Of a DNA stretch of 64,000 nucleotides, positions 1 to 11,199 are shown one piece after another. The position numbers and the translations under genes were made by a program. Origin of the DNA: Posidonia oceanica (Eukaryota > Streptophyta > Magnoliopsida > Alismatales > Posidoniaceae); contig JAZBRS010000063.1 in assembly GCA_037176725.1 (NCBI GenBank), forward strand, positions 10,372,001-10,436,000. Reading direction: 5' to 3'. The notes beneath the pieces were generated by a model. It ran no database searches, had not been told where the DNA came from, and worked only from the letters and a program-made list of their open reading frames with translations. The first letter of the stretch is position 1; each line of letters opens with the position of its first letter.

Positions 1-233
1 TACAGCGTAATGAGCATTAGCGTAAGCATTCGCACCTGCATCAGCACTGTACACTAGTCTTTGCATTGGCACAGCATCCTAGTGTTCGCATTCGCATCTG
101 CATTCGGCAACGAGTCATGATTTTTGGTGCATCCACCGAATAAGTGACTCACGCCTATAGCAATTGGCCTCTCATCGGTGTCATCCCTGAGCCACGGCCT
201 CGCTACGCTTGACCTCGCTCAGGGAGGGGCATC
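1..233 (+). mobile_element. Element A: 3' end of internal region with polypurine tract
   Basis: This stretch closely matches the sequence just before the 3' LTR of element B (about 34036-34886). Both share GCATTAGC-type repeats, the phrase around GTGCATCCACCGAATAAGTGAC, and a final purine run AGGGAGGGG (221-229) directly before a TGTAGACA LTR start at 234. It is therefore the non-coding tail and polypurine tract of an LTR retrotransposon that enters from beyond the left edge. No coding region is visible. The assignment rests on similarity to B and on the polypurine tract/LTR junction. Confidence 0.8.
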
Positions 234-819
234 TGTAGACACTCCATTTTGACACCTAGCGGCAGATCAAACTTGGAGGAATGAGCTCGGAAACTATGGA
301 TTCAACCTTTTCCCCAAAACGCAACCTTTCCACTCAAACTGACCTAAGTTGACCTAAAACCAAATCCTATCCAAAACCTACCTAAAACAATTCATTTCCC
401 TTTTCCTTAAACCATCGTAAGCCTTCCACAAGTTGAAGTCCATTAACAGCCCAGCCTACTGAGTGGCATGTTCTGGCATCGCTTGGACAAGCGACTGGAC
501 TTGGTCGCACCTCTGTGTGGCGACTGAGTTTGGCGTCACGAGTCGCGGCGACTGGACTGCAACTCAGCCCACCGCCCAAGCTTCCCAGCCACCACTATCG
601 CCGGTCACCGTCTCCTGCCACGCCCGTCCCCTGGCCACTTACTCCTCGCTACCGCCACCAACTACGTGCCAAGAACCACTTACTCTCTGGCACAACGTCA
701 CCTCCTCGCCAGCGGACAACCCACACACACAACCCTCACTACCACCATCACCGACCTTCTGCCACCGACGACCTTCACCGTCCTTCACCTGCACACCATT
801 TACTTCCTCGACTGTCAAG
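234..819 (+). mobile_element. Element A 3' LTR, left part (split by element B)
   Basis: It starts TGTAGACACTCC right after a polypurine tract, the normal start of a 3' LTR. It breaks at 819, where element B begins, and resumes at 40013 after B. Joined length is about 2.5 kb, half the length of B's LTR, so A is a related but different family. The open frames here are C/T-rich and have no recognisable domain; I do not treat them as genes. Confidence 0.8.
815..819. repeat. Target site duplication of element B, left copy
   Basis: TCAAG lies immediately before the B LTR start (TGTAGACACC at 820). The partner CCAAG is at 40008-40012, right after the B LTR end (TACTACA). Four of five bases agree; the mismatch is a T/C transition expected in an old insertion. 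Confidence 0.7.
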
Positions 820-3159
820 TGTAGACACCCCATTTTGACATGCTCATTTGGTGGTTCTCTCTCTAGTGGCTTCAAAACCCTTTTTTAAACCTTAGAAAAC
901 CCTAAGATAGATCCCTAGGTTTGCACTCACCAAAATCCTAGAAAAACTCTAGGTAAATCACTCCTAAAATCCTAGAAAAGCTCTAGGATAGCATCTCTTA
1001 AACCCTAGGTCAGCATTTAAACCCTAGGTTAGCATAGGCCACTCCCATGCATACACAAGCCCAAGCCCTTCTCCTTCTTTCTCTTCTGATTATCCTTTTC
1101 TCTCTCTTGATTATCTTTTTCTCTCTCCTCTTTATCCTCACTCTCTTTCTCCTTCTTTTCCTCTCTTTCCTTCTTCTTTTCTTGTTCTCCATGGGCCCAA
1201 TGGGCCTAGCTCATCTCCTCACTTCTTCCCCTTCCTTCCTTCTATTTTATTTCTATTTTTTATTTTATTTTTTTCCATCCTATTTGATCTCTATCTTCTT
1301 TTTTTCTTTCCTTTCCTCTTTCTTTCTTCCTTTCCTTTCTTTTTTCTTTTTCTTCCCATTTCTTTTCTCAGCCTAGCCCAACTGCCATCTCCTCTCCTTC
1401 TTGTTTTCCTTTTTTTGGGCCCAGCCCATTTCCTCTTTCTCCCCTTTTTCCTCTCCTTTTTCTCCTTTCATCCACCCCTTTCTTTTCTCCTTTCTTTCTA
1501 TTTTCTTTTCTTTTTTCTTAGCTCCCGGTCCAGCCCACCAAGCCCTCCTCCTTTTCTTTTCTTTTTTTTCTTTTTCTCAGTAGGACTTCTTCTTCTCTTC
1601 GGCCCTACCCATGATCTCCTCCTCTCCTTCCTTCCTTTTCCCTCCACTGCATCCACTCAAACACCCACACAGCACCCAACCATCTGCAGCAACACTCAAC
1701 CCCTCTACACTCTCACACCCCTCACAAGCTCAGCTGCATCACCACACTCTTCCCCTACCCCCACACCACCGTGCGGCGGCCTCAGCCTCACAAGCTACCC
1801 ACTCTTCGGCCCTCTCCTCTCACTACCATTGCCAGTAGCTTCTGCCATTTGCCAGCCCAGAACCCATGCCTCTTGTAGTGGAAATTGAGTGCTCCAGATT
1901 GAACAAAACCAGTAGCTCATCTTCTTCCTCCACAGTGTGCCAGCAATTGAGAGTGCATCCCGGAGAGCAAACCAGAGCAACCCATTCCTCCTCCCTCACG
2001 TACAATAACACCTACTTCAGCAACCCATCAAACCACCACCCAGAATCCACAACCGACCACACCATCACCTTCACCACACCTCCGCGAACCTAGAGCACCC
2101 CCTTGAGCAACCAGAGAACCACCTGAGCCCAAGAGAGCTGGAACAGTCACCGGTCAACCCAAATTGCAAACTCCCTGCCTGAGCCTGCAACCTCAGAACT
2201 AAAGCGCTCCAAAGCTCCGCTGCAGCACCTGGAGCGTGTCCCGATCACTGCGCCGCTCCCACAGCCATCGCAGCACCCCAGCAGACCGCCTGCAACTTCC
2301 AGGAGGCAACTCGATGTTGCCAGCCAGCTCCAACACGCTTCAAAGGTAAATGACTTCATTTTCTTGCTTGTAGCATGCCATTTATGCTTTCTAGTCAGTT
2401 ACTTTTAGGATTAGAAGCCTAGTTTAGGATTCGAGCTCCGTCGTGGGTTCATCTTCCCCGGCGAGCCCCCTGTGGCTCCGCCGGTGTTGTCCTGCTGCTC
2501 TAAAGCTCCGCCGTCGCTCACTGTCCCCTGAGCTTCACCAAGACAACAGCTAGCTTCCCCGGTCCTCCGCGAGCGTCGACAATTCTTCCTCCGCCCGCAC
2601 GACCTCTGCAACCGCCAGAGTTCACCGTCGTTTCGTCCCGCCGTTCCAGTGCATCGAATCACTCCAAATTTCACCCAGACCTCCGCTGAGACTCCAAAAG
2701 TCTGCTCTGCTCCTCTTCGGACCTCGCCGAGCACTCCAGGCCTCCTCTCGTCCGCTGTCTCCTCTGCGCAAGCTCCTGAGGTCATCAGAGCTCGCCGACC
2801 TCCCTCCAGCCTCCGGCTTGCCTCCGCTGCGCTCGCCGAACCTCCGGGATGCTTCCCAAGCTCTGCCCGAGCCTCGCTATGTGCTCCAGAAGCCAGACCA
2901 CCTCCGCCTTCCCCAGTAGAAAATTCACCTCTGCCACCAGACCGCCTCCATCAGCCTCCGACGCCACTGAAGCCACTGGTGCCTCCGGAACAACGTCCTC
3001 CAGCCTTCGGACGCCTCAGGTCGCCCTTCCGCGCGCCACTCCGCTGGCAGATCGGTCGTCTTCTCCGACTGTAGTGTCGAGAGACACTGTAGCACTGTAG
3101 CTAGATAAGGTTTTGATTTAATTCTGGTTTGATGCATTATCATAAATTGCTGTGGTTTA

Positions 3160-4345
3160 TTTTATTTGCATCTAGGTCCAGCTGTGTTTGATAAATCATT
3201 TAATGTTTGATTAAAATCATATTGCATTGCAGTCTAGCCCTTTGTTTCATTTTATTTGCATGCAGGTCCTTCATACATTTATTTAAAATGCATCTGAATG
3301 TTAGTTTAAAGCATGCATTGCATTTTGGTCCTTAAGTTTTTGATATTTGCTTTTGCGTCCTTCATCAGTTGAAAAATCATTTAATGTTGCATTTAAATCT
3401 TATTGCATTGCATTTAAATCTTCTGTTTTGATTTATTTGCAAGTTAGTCCATCTGCAATTTCAGCATATCATTTAAATGTGAATTTTACCATATTGCATT
3501 GCTTCTTTTATTCTGCATTATGTTTTATTTGCATATAGGTCCTCTGCCTATTTAAGATTGCATTTAATTTGCATGTTTACCATATTGCATTGCAATTTAA
3601 ATCATGCATTATACTTTATTTGCATATAGATCCTCTGCCTGTTTAGGATTGCATTTATTTTGCATTTTTACCATATTGCATTGCATCTTTTATTTTGCAT
3701 TTTGTTTTATTTGCATATAGGTCCTCTGCCTGTTTAAGATTGCATTTAATTTGCATGTTTACCATATTGCATTGCATTTTAAATCATGCATTTTATTTTA
3801 TTTGCATATAAGTCCTCTGCATGTTATCAGAATCATTTAAAATTCATATTTGCCATATTGCATTGCATTTTTTATCCTGTGTTTTACTTTTATTGCATTT
3901 TAGTCCAGAGCATGCATTCACAGCATTTAAAAATCACATTTTACCTTATTGCATTGCATTTTTTGCCCTGCACTTTACTGCATTTGCACATCAGTCCTGT
4001 TTAGTTATAGATTTCATTTAAAGCATGTTTTAAAACCATATTGCATTGCAGAAAAATCCTAAAAGATACTCTAATTGCATCTGGGTCCTAGCAGTTGTAA
4101 ACCATGCATTTAATCTATTATTTTGCCATATTGCATTGCATAAAAAAACCTTGAAAATATTCTAATTGCATCTAAGTCCATCGATTGAACATCATGCATT
4201 TAATTTTTGTTTTAAACCTTATTGCATTGCATAAAAACCCATAAAAATGTTTTAATTGCAAATCAATCCTTTTTGCATACAAGCATCATTTAAGTTGCAT
4301 TTTTAAACCACATTGCATTGTTTTAAGGTCCAACTGTTTTCTGAA
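3160..4345 (+). repeat. Imperfect tandem array, period about 90 bp, rich in TTGCATTGCA
   Basis: The phrase TTTGCATATAGGTCCTCTGC recurs near 3529, 3619, 3709 and 3800. Each copy is followed by a T-rich stretch and CATATTGCATTGCA. Copies before 3500 and after 3900 are more diverged. The same array is at about 37190-38345 in the 3' LTR. A reverse-orientation relative with GCAATTTTATAAGCAAA units is in element C. Confidence 0.8.
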
Positions 4346-5522
4346 ATTGCATGTCAGTCCCTGTTTTCAACTTTTGCATGTTTGCATGCTTTCTTGGCAT
4401 TGCATTTAGGTCCTGCATGTTTTAAAAACTGCATTTAGGTCCTTTTCTTGCATTTTTGCATGCATACCTTCCATTTAGCATTGCATTCACCCATGCACTG
4501 TTGCATCATCATTCCTGCATGCATCCACCCTGTTTTGCACACCCATAGGGACATTTTGCACATAGGCCCCTGTAGTTTTCCAAAATTACACTTAGGCCCC
4601 TACACTTGCACCCTTGCATAGCATCCCCATATCATTGCACATGTTTCCATGCATTCATTTGGGCATTGTTAGCCTTCTAACATGTAAGACACCTAGCATT
4701 GTGCACATTTAGGGGCTAATTGCACTTAAACCCCTGCTTAGCTCACTTTTGTTGGCTCTTGAGCCTTCTGACTTGCAATCTGAATAACTTTTGATCGGAC
4801 CGTTGGATTTTTGTGATCTAACTATCCAGGTCTTCTTGGTTGAATGATCTTTCATTTAAACCAAAGTTATCTCAGATTAGGCCTCAGATTCTCAAGATAA
4901 GCCCACCTGAAGCACTGCATAGCATCCATTGCATTCCCATTTGCATTGCATGCATCGTTTTGCACGCCTGCATTTGTTTTCTTTTGCATTGCATTGTTTT
5001 GCGCACCCTCAATTGTTTTCTTTTGCATTTGCCTCATTTTGCATGCATGCATTTGTATCGCCAGCATTTGCCTCGTTTTGCGTGCCCGTATTCGTTTGCA
5101 TTGTTTTGCGTGCCCGCACCTGCTTTCTTTGCATATCGCTTGCATCTGCCACATTTTGCGTGCCTGCATCCGTTCTTGCTTGCATTTGCACTATTTTGCA
5201 TGCCTGCCTACATTTTCTCCCGCATTGCACTGTTTTCCGCACCCGCTTTCACTTTCCCTTGCATGTCGCTTGCATTGCATTATTTACCGCTGTTTTGCTT
5301 TATCGCCTGCATTAGCATTAGGGCAATGATGCTTACTGCCTAGGAGTTCTCACGAACCGGTTTGGACTGCTAGCAGCGTTGCTGAGCACATAGCTTGCAC
5401 GTTTAATTCCCTGCATGCATATTAGCACATAGAGCATGCATTAGAACATGCATTCAGACATTCATTGCATTTAGGCATTAGGCAGGCATTTCCCTGCATT
5501 AGCGAGCGAGATAGCCTATAAG

Positions 5523-5584
5523 AAAGACCGATTCTCGGACATATCGGGGGTGTCTAACACCTTCCCCGTGCGTAACAGGAGTCT
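5523..5584 (+). promoter_or_regulatory. Conserved LTR stem-loop block
   Basis: The core TCGGGGGTGTCTAACACC followed by TTCCCCGTG can fold, with GGTG facing CACC and GGGG facing CCCC, and is followed by GTAACAGGAGTC. The same block occurs in every well-preserved LTR here (A 41591-41655, B 39603-39663, C 9808-9869 and 25358-25420, E 60158-60225, F 60726-60786), although surrounding sequence differs. Its position in the LTR suggests a role in RNA 3'-end formation, strand transfer or packaging; this is inference. Confidence 0.6.
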
Positions 5585-5928
5585 TTGCCCTTTCTCTTGG
5601 CCCGCACTGACCATTCCTTCATCCTAGGCACAAGTTATTGCATAGCATAGCATAGCGTCGCATTGTGTTGCATCGTATCTCTTTGCATCCTCTTTGCATC
5701 CGATTTTGCATGTCTTTTCATGCATTACCTTCGGTTTTCCTTATCTCCCAACTTAATAGACATGGTCGCGACTCTGATTTGTCTTATCATTTCTTTTTCT
5801 TCTTTTTGCCAGTGTTTCCGAGTCAAGTTTCCTTCCTTGGATTCTGCCGCACATAGTGAGCCTATTGTTGATCGGTGCACGCGAGCTTTGGCATCGTGCA
5901 TGGATTCGATATTTCAGGATTACTACAG

Positions 5929-5947
5929 TGGCGACTCCACTAGGGAG
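5929..5947 (+). promoter_or_regulatory. Element B primer binding site (tRNA-Arg type, slightly decayed)
   Basis: One base after the LTR, TGGCGACTCCACTAGGGAG matches the complement of a plant tRNA-Arg(ACG) 3' end (TGGCGACTCCGCTGGGGAT) at 16 of 19 positions. Two of the three differences are G-to-A changes. Element C carries the unmutated version. Confidence 0.8.
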
Positions 5948-7144
5948 ATGGGAATCACCAGCGGATACTCCGCTGAAGATTCCAGACTTCGGCTTTCGCT
6001 TGGCTTTCTCACTGCTTGCATTTTGCACCTTTGCCTGCCTTTCGCTTTTGCATGCTTTGTTTGTTTACCTGCCTTGCTTGTTTACATGCTTTACTGCTTG
6101 CCTTGCTTTTACATGCTCTACTGCTTGTCTGTCTTTACTTATTTTATTTACCCGCTTATTTTTGCTTTATTTCCTTCATTATGCATGTCTAAATATCTGC
6201 TTGATGCACTATGCATGCCTTTTGAGTGATGAATGCTTTCTTTTACAACTAATGCTATGCCACTGCACCTGCACATGCCATGCATACCTGCATTTTGATA
6301 TGATAAGTGTTTTCCTTTCACTATCATGTCCACATACACTTGCACATGCCATGCCCATGCTTTTTGCCTTGCTGTGTGACTGCTTGCATGCCATGACTTC
6401 TTATTTCTCTCCCTTTCATGCTTTTGCCATGTTAGGATATTAGAAACATGCTTGCTCCCCTCTTGTTTAATCTAAAAGCCACAATAAAGCAAAGCAATAA
6501 CATCTAAGCACAACTAGAGCCAAAACTTGCAATTTTTCCCCTTCGGTTAATAAAACGCAAGTAAAACACTCTAAAGCATTCACATGATTAGCATTCTAGA
6601 AAGCATGCATTCTTCTCTTCTGAGGCCACCCACAGTCTGAGAAGGATAGTTCCGGTCGCTTGCTCCATCGCTTTGGCTTGGCGTGAGTAGATCGGTCTAT
6701 CCCCCCTTGTCAGGGGTCGCGTCGGTGTTAGTAGAAGGTACCACCCATGCTTCTGGCAGGGTTGAGGCTCCTAAACCACCACCCCATTATACCTGAGCTT
6801 TAGGCCAGGATTTAGACAGGGACCTACTTTTTTCTGACCTGGAGTTTGCATAAACCCATTACCCATGAGTGCATCCTAGTAGGCTACCTACTTAGGACAT
6901 GCATGGTGAGAGAGCACATATTAGGGCATTCATCTGCATCATGTCACCCCTAATAACTCCTTTTTTTTGCATCCAACCTCTAACGTGTTTATTGGTTTTA
7001 CAGGTAGGTGCGGGTTCCCTCAGCCAGGATCCTGAGCATCCCTCTCTGTCTCTGAGCTGTCTGTCGCCTCCGACAATAGCTCGCCTTAGGTCTTGTGCCC
7101 CCGCCTTCAGCCACAGACCTGTTCACATTTGCTCGCCGTCCGTT
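5948..7144 (+). other. Element B leader between primer site and gag
   Basis: This is non-coding. It has TGCTT/TTTGCCTGC-rich sequence (6000-6450) and then a part shared with the leader of C (compare 6620-6900 with the reverse strand of 23990-24250). A strong splice acceptor-like TTGGTTTTACAG ends at 7003, 142 bases before the gag ATG at 7145. No separate gene is supported. Confidence 0.6.
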
Positions 7145-9449
7145 ATGGCCCAGCATACTAGTGAGCCCTCTTCCTCTTTAACATTAGGGGAGATATCGAC
7201 TTCGGTCTCTCCTTCCCCTGCTTTGACATCCCCTGTCTCCTCTCCACTGCTGGTGTAGGAGACTTCCCAGCCCCTCTATCTGGAATAAGGGTCGACCCTA
7301 GTCAACCTGGAGCATGTCACCGAGTCAACCACGGTGACCGCCACTCAGGCTTCAGGAGCGTCGCCTTCTGTTCCATCCCAGGACCTTCCCGTCTCGAGAA
7401 TCTAGCCTTCAGCAGCTGCCTTTTGCGTAGGATCTACTCCTATTGCCTCCTTGGTTTCCACGCCTCCTTTGGCGGACACCTCTTTGCGTCCCGGCTCGTC
7501 GGTCGATGCTTTCGTTGCCTCGCAAGCACAGCGTTTATTGGCTAAGGCCAATAGGCTGCGAAGCATGGCTCTCGCACTCGACCCGACTGTGGCTTGCTCT
7601 TCCTATCCAACCCTTGAGGTTCTGGTGCTGCCCTCTGTAGCTCAGCAGGCTCACTACACTGCACTTCTGCCCTTTCCATCGCCCCGACTCCTCACAGCTT
7701 CAGTGATGGGGGCGCCTTATCGGCCTCCTACACCTGCACAGCACTTTGCACAGCATGCAACTCCTTCCTTTGGTGGCCAGTCTTTTGGATTGGCAGGAGC
7801 ACAGCAACCCTTGGGCCCATTGCCTAGCACCGTGCCAGTGCAACAGCTGTTGCTCCCCCGCACTGTACCTTACACTACACAGAATATTACCTATCCACCC
7901 CCTTGCATCAGGTTTAGACCCCAGCATACTTTCCTGCCTACACCGCACGCATGCACGGATACGCCGACCATCATGTCGTGCCACCAAGCAACGCAATGGT
8001 GGACCTGGAGGAGCACCCTGGTGCATCATTTTCGGCGTATGTGGCCCCTACCCCTGCTGCACCACCTCCTTTGGCAGCAGCTCCAACATCCAACGATGAC
8101 AGGTTTGCTGTTCTGGAGAAAGCACTTCAACAAGCGCAGGGTACAGACCTCCAGTCCTACCAGTTCCAGGACCCTTATCTCTTCCCAAAGGCGGTACTCC
8201 CATCGAAGTTTCGCATCCCGGACTTCAATAAATACAATGGTGGAGGCTATCCCATCTCGCATCTGAAGGCGTATTGTGGGGACCTTGCTCAGCTCCAGGT
8301 TGATGAAAGGCTCCTTATCCGCCTGTTTCAGAAGAGTTTGACTGGCCCCATGCTCAAGTGGTTCACTTCCCTTGACATGGTTGCGGTTCAGACTTGGACC
8401 GATCTTTCTGAGGCCTTCCTTGAGTAGTATGCTTTCAACCTTGACTTGATCCCCAAGAGGGAGGATCTCATCGCCATCCGGCAGAGGCCCTAAGAGCCAT
8501 TCGAGGAGTATGTCGGTCGCTGGCGCTCCACAGCTGCCTAAGTTAGAGATAAACCCTCTGAGGAGGATTCTGTCAAGATGACTGTTAAAGGAGTGCTGCC
8601 AGCGACTAGGACTCTGCTTTGCATTCAGCACATCACTAGTTTTGCATCGCTGATTAGGGCTAGCGCCCGCGTGGAAAGCTCACTGCAGAGTAGGCATGTT
8701 CCCGCACTTTCTGCATTGGCTAGGCAAGCCAACAACACCAGCAATCGCCGCAGCCGCAACAACAGCAACAACTCCGCTTTCGATTGCTCCGGGCAGCACA
8801 CCGAAGCATGTGCTGATCCTCCTAAAGTGCCTACCTTTGCAGAAAGTCAGCCGGACCCTTTTTCGCTAGTGCACGCACCTAATTATGCACCCACTGCACA
8901 CACTGCCACCGTTGAGCTGGTGCATCACGTCACACCAGCTCAGCAAGGACAACAGCCTAAGTGGAGATGAGGCCGCTGCACTGAGAGCGACTTCACCCCA
9001 CTTGGTGAACCGCTAAGCGCCGTCTTTCCTCGGGTTGTGTCGCTTCTGAGGCTCCCGAAAACTCGCCCACCACCAAACCCTCTTCCAAGCTGGTATGATG
9101 CGAGCAAGCACTACGATTACCATCGAGCCCCAGGGCACTCGACGGATAATTGCCTCACTCTCCGAGATGTCGTCCAGGACCTGGTTGACAACGGAACCCT
9201 CGTTGTCAGTCCACAGAAGGCTGCACACACATCTGCACTCGCACACCCTAGTGTAGCTAGCCCTTCCTCTTCCAAGCCTGCAAGCTCCGTAGATACCGGA
9301 ACCTAGGGGGCTACCCCAACCTCCTCTGAGTCCAGCTCTGCCTCGGTGGATCCTTCCGATCTCATTGGCACAATCTCCTCTTCCTACCTTTCCCGGTTTG
9401 CCCAGGGGACACTCGGAAGTGCAACGGTAGAATCAACAGCAAGCCCAGT
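7145..9449 (+). pseudogene. gag: Element B gag, decayed, left part
   Basis: It starts at ATG 7145 (MAQHTSEP...), equivalent to the gag start of C. The retrotransposon gag core is readable at about 7951-8760, with phrases such as KAYCGDLAQLQVDERLLIRL and GPMLKWFTSLDM. A CCHC-like knuckle region follows near 9100-9160, where the first cysteine is not visible. The frame is broken by an early stop near 7256, a frameshift near 7900-7950, and in-frame stops at 8425, 8491, 8539, 8968 and 9304. Gag would form the particle that packages element RNA, so this copy cannot supply it. The right part continues after element C at 30706. Confidence 0.85.
9445..9449. repeat. Target site duplication of element C, left copy
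   Basis: CCAGT directly precedes the element boundary (TGTAGTAATCC at 9450). An identical CCAGT is at 30701-30705, directly after the other boundary (TGTCAACA at 30700). The gag frame of B reads through once C and one copy are ignored, which confirms the junction. Confidence 0.95.
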
Positions 9450-10154
9450 TGTAGTAATCCCGGTGTTCAGATCGTCCATGCACATTGCCAAAGCTCGTGT
9501 GCATCGATCAGAATCAGGTTCACTATTAGCGGCTATGTCTGAGAAGGAAGACTTAACTCGAAAACATTTTAAAAAGGGAAAAGGGGAAGAAAAGAAGAAG
9601 ATAAGACAAAATCGGAGTCGCCACAAGTCTATTAGATCGGGAGACAAGGAAAACCGGGGAAATGCGTGAATAATCACGCAAAACCAAGCAAAAGATGCAA
9701 TGCAAGGCAATGCAGAAGAAGTGAGATGCAAATGAATGCAAATGATGTGACTCGTGCCTAGGATAAGGGCGATATGGTCATTGCAGGCCAAGAGAGAGGG
9801 CAAGGACTCCTGTTACGTGTGGGGAAGGTGTTAGACACCCCCGACACGCCCGAGAATCGGTCTTTCTAGGCTTACGCTCGCATACGCAGGGAAATGCAGA
9901 CTTTGAATGCCTAAGTGCCAACGAATGCCTATCTGGATGCTCAAAGGTGTGCTCTAAGTGAGGGAATGCAATGCAGGAAAGTAAACGTGCAATCTAAGCG
10001 CTCAGCAACGCTGTCTGTGTTCCGAACCGGGCGGAACCTGGCTCGTGAGAACTCCAGGCAGTAAGTATCACCGCCCTATATGCAAATGCAGGCGATAAAA
10101 CAAAACAACGGTGAAAACAGGCAATGCGAGCGACATGCAAGGGAAACCACGTAA

Positions 10155-10855
10155 AACACGCAAAACGGTGCGAGAAATGAAGCAAGAACGCAAAACGATG
10201 CAAGGAACGAGGTCGACACGCAAAACGATGTGAGAAACGAAGCAAAAAAGCGAAACAGTGCGAAGAACAAAGTCAACAAGCAGAACGGTGCAAGAAACGA
10301 GTGAGACACGCAAAACGGTGCAAGAAAACAAGGCGGCACGCAAAACGGTGCTAGAACACAAGGCGGCACGCAAAACGGTGTGAGAAAACAGAGCGGCATG
10401 CAAAACGGTGCGAGAAAATAAGACGACATGCAAAACAGTGCGAGAAAACAAGGCAGCACGCAAAACGGTGCAAGAAAACAAAACGGCATGCAAAACGGTG
10501 CGAGAAAACAGAGCGGCATGCAAAATGGTGCGAGAGAACAAAACGGCACGCAAAAGGGTGCGAGAAAACAGAGCGGCACGCAAAACGGTGCGAGAAAACA
10601 AAACGACACGCAAAACGGTGCGAGAAAACAAGGCGGCACGCAAAACGGTGCGAGAAAACAAAGCGGCATGCAAAACGGTGTGAGAAAACAAAGCGGCATG
10701 CAAAATGGTGCGAGAGAACAAAACGGCACGCAAAACGGTGCGAGGAAACAGAGCAGCATGCAAAACAGTGCAGGAAAACAAAACGGCATGCAAAACGGTG
10801 CGAGAAAACAAAGCGGCACGCAAAACGGTGCGAGAAAATAAGGCGAAAAGAAGCA
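10155..10855 (-). repeat. 30-bp tandem array in element C 3' LTR
   Basis: About 20 units read GCACGCAAAACGGTGCGAGA plus ten bases (AAACAAAGCG-like) on the + strand. The first units are more diverged, the central ones nearly identical. Because 30 is a multiple of three, several frames are open for hundreds of codons on both strands, giving artificial ten-residue peptide repeats. I do not regard those as proteins. The counterpart in the 5' LTR is at 25705-26335 with two fewer units. Confidence 0.9.
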
Positions 10856-11199
10856 CGCAAAAGCCATGCAATGCGAATGATGTGCAAACAATGCTGTCGA
10901 AGTTCAAGAGGACTTACCTTGGAAACCTGAAGCCCGATTTGAAATCTGATTGGTCCATGCTGAAGAGTGCTCCGCTGGGGTCGTCCTGGCAGCTTACTTG
11001 AGAAGATCCAACGGCCGGATCTGAAGATATCCAGACTTCAAGGCGGGAGGCCAGAACAGGGGAGAAGATAAGATCTAAGTGTAAAAGGGACCTAAGGGGC
11101 GTGCAAAACAGGTCCTCCCGTGTTCAGGGGAGCTAGACATACTTAAGTGTGTGCAAGGGATGCCGGATGCAAGGATGTAATGCGTGCGGAATGCAAAAA

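Larger units (their letters stand above)
820..5927 (+). repeat. Element B 5' LTR (5108 bp)
   Basis: It runs from TGTAGACACC to GGATTACTACA and matches 34887-40007 nearly throughout. One visible difference is an extra stretch of about 25 bases near 3355-3385 that the 3' copy lacks. Order inside: AAACCCTAG boxes (about 1000-1027), a pyrimidine-rich tract (1040-1600), a GC-rich part (1650-3100) with a donor-like AAAG|GTAAAT at 2346, a T-rich array with a period near 90 bp (3160-4345), a GCATTTGTTTT-type array (4920-5310), a conserved stem-loop (5523-5584) and a primer-site-like sequence (5766-5776). Open frames in the pyrimidine tract are low complexity and not genes. Confidence 0.9.

Noticed and set aside
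4867..5343. Cys/His/Phe-rich overlapping frames in the B LTR
   Set aside because: They arise from the GCATTTGTTTT-type repeats. No frame is conserved between the two LTRs.
10155..10855. CRISPR-like appearance of regular direct repeats
   Set aside because: There are no unique spacers between units, and the context is a plant LTR.
10068..10907. Long open frames in several frames on both strands (up to 279 codons)
   Set aside because: They are produced by the 30-bp tandem repeat, which keeps frames open, and encode only ten-residue repeats. The same applies at 25619-26420.
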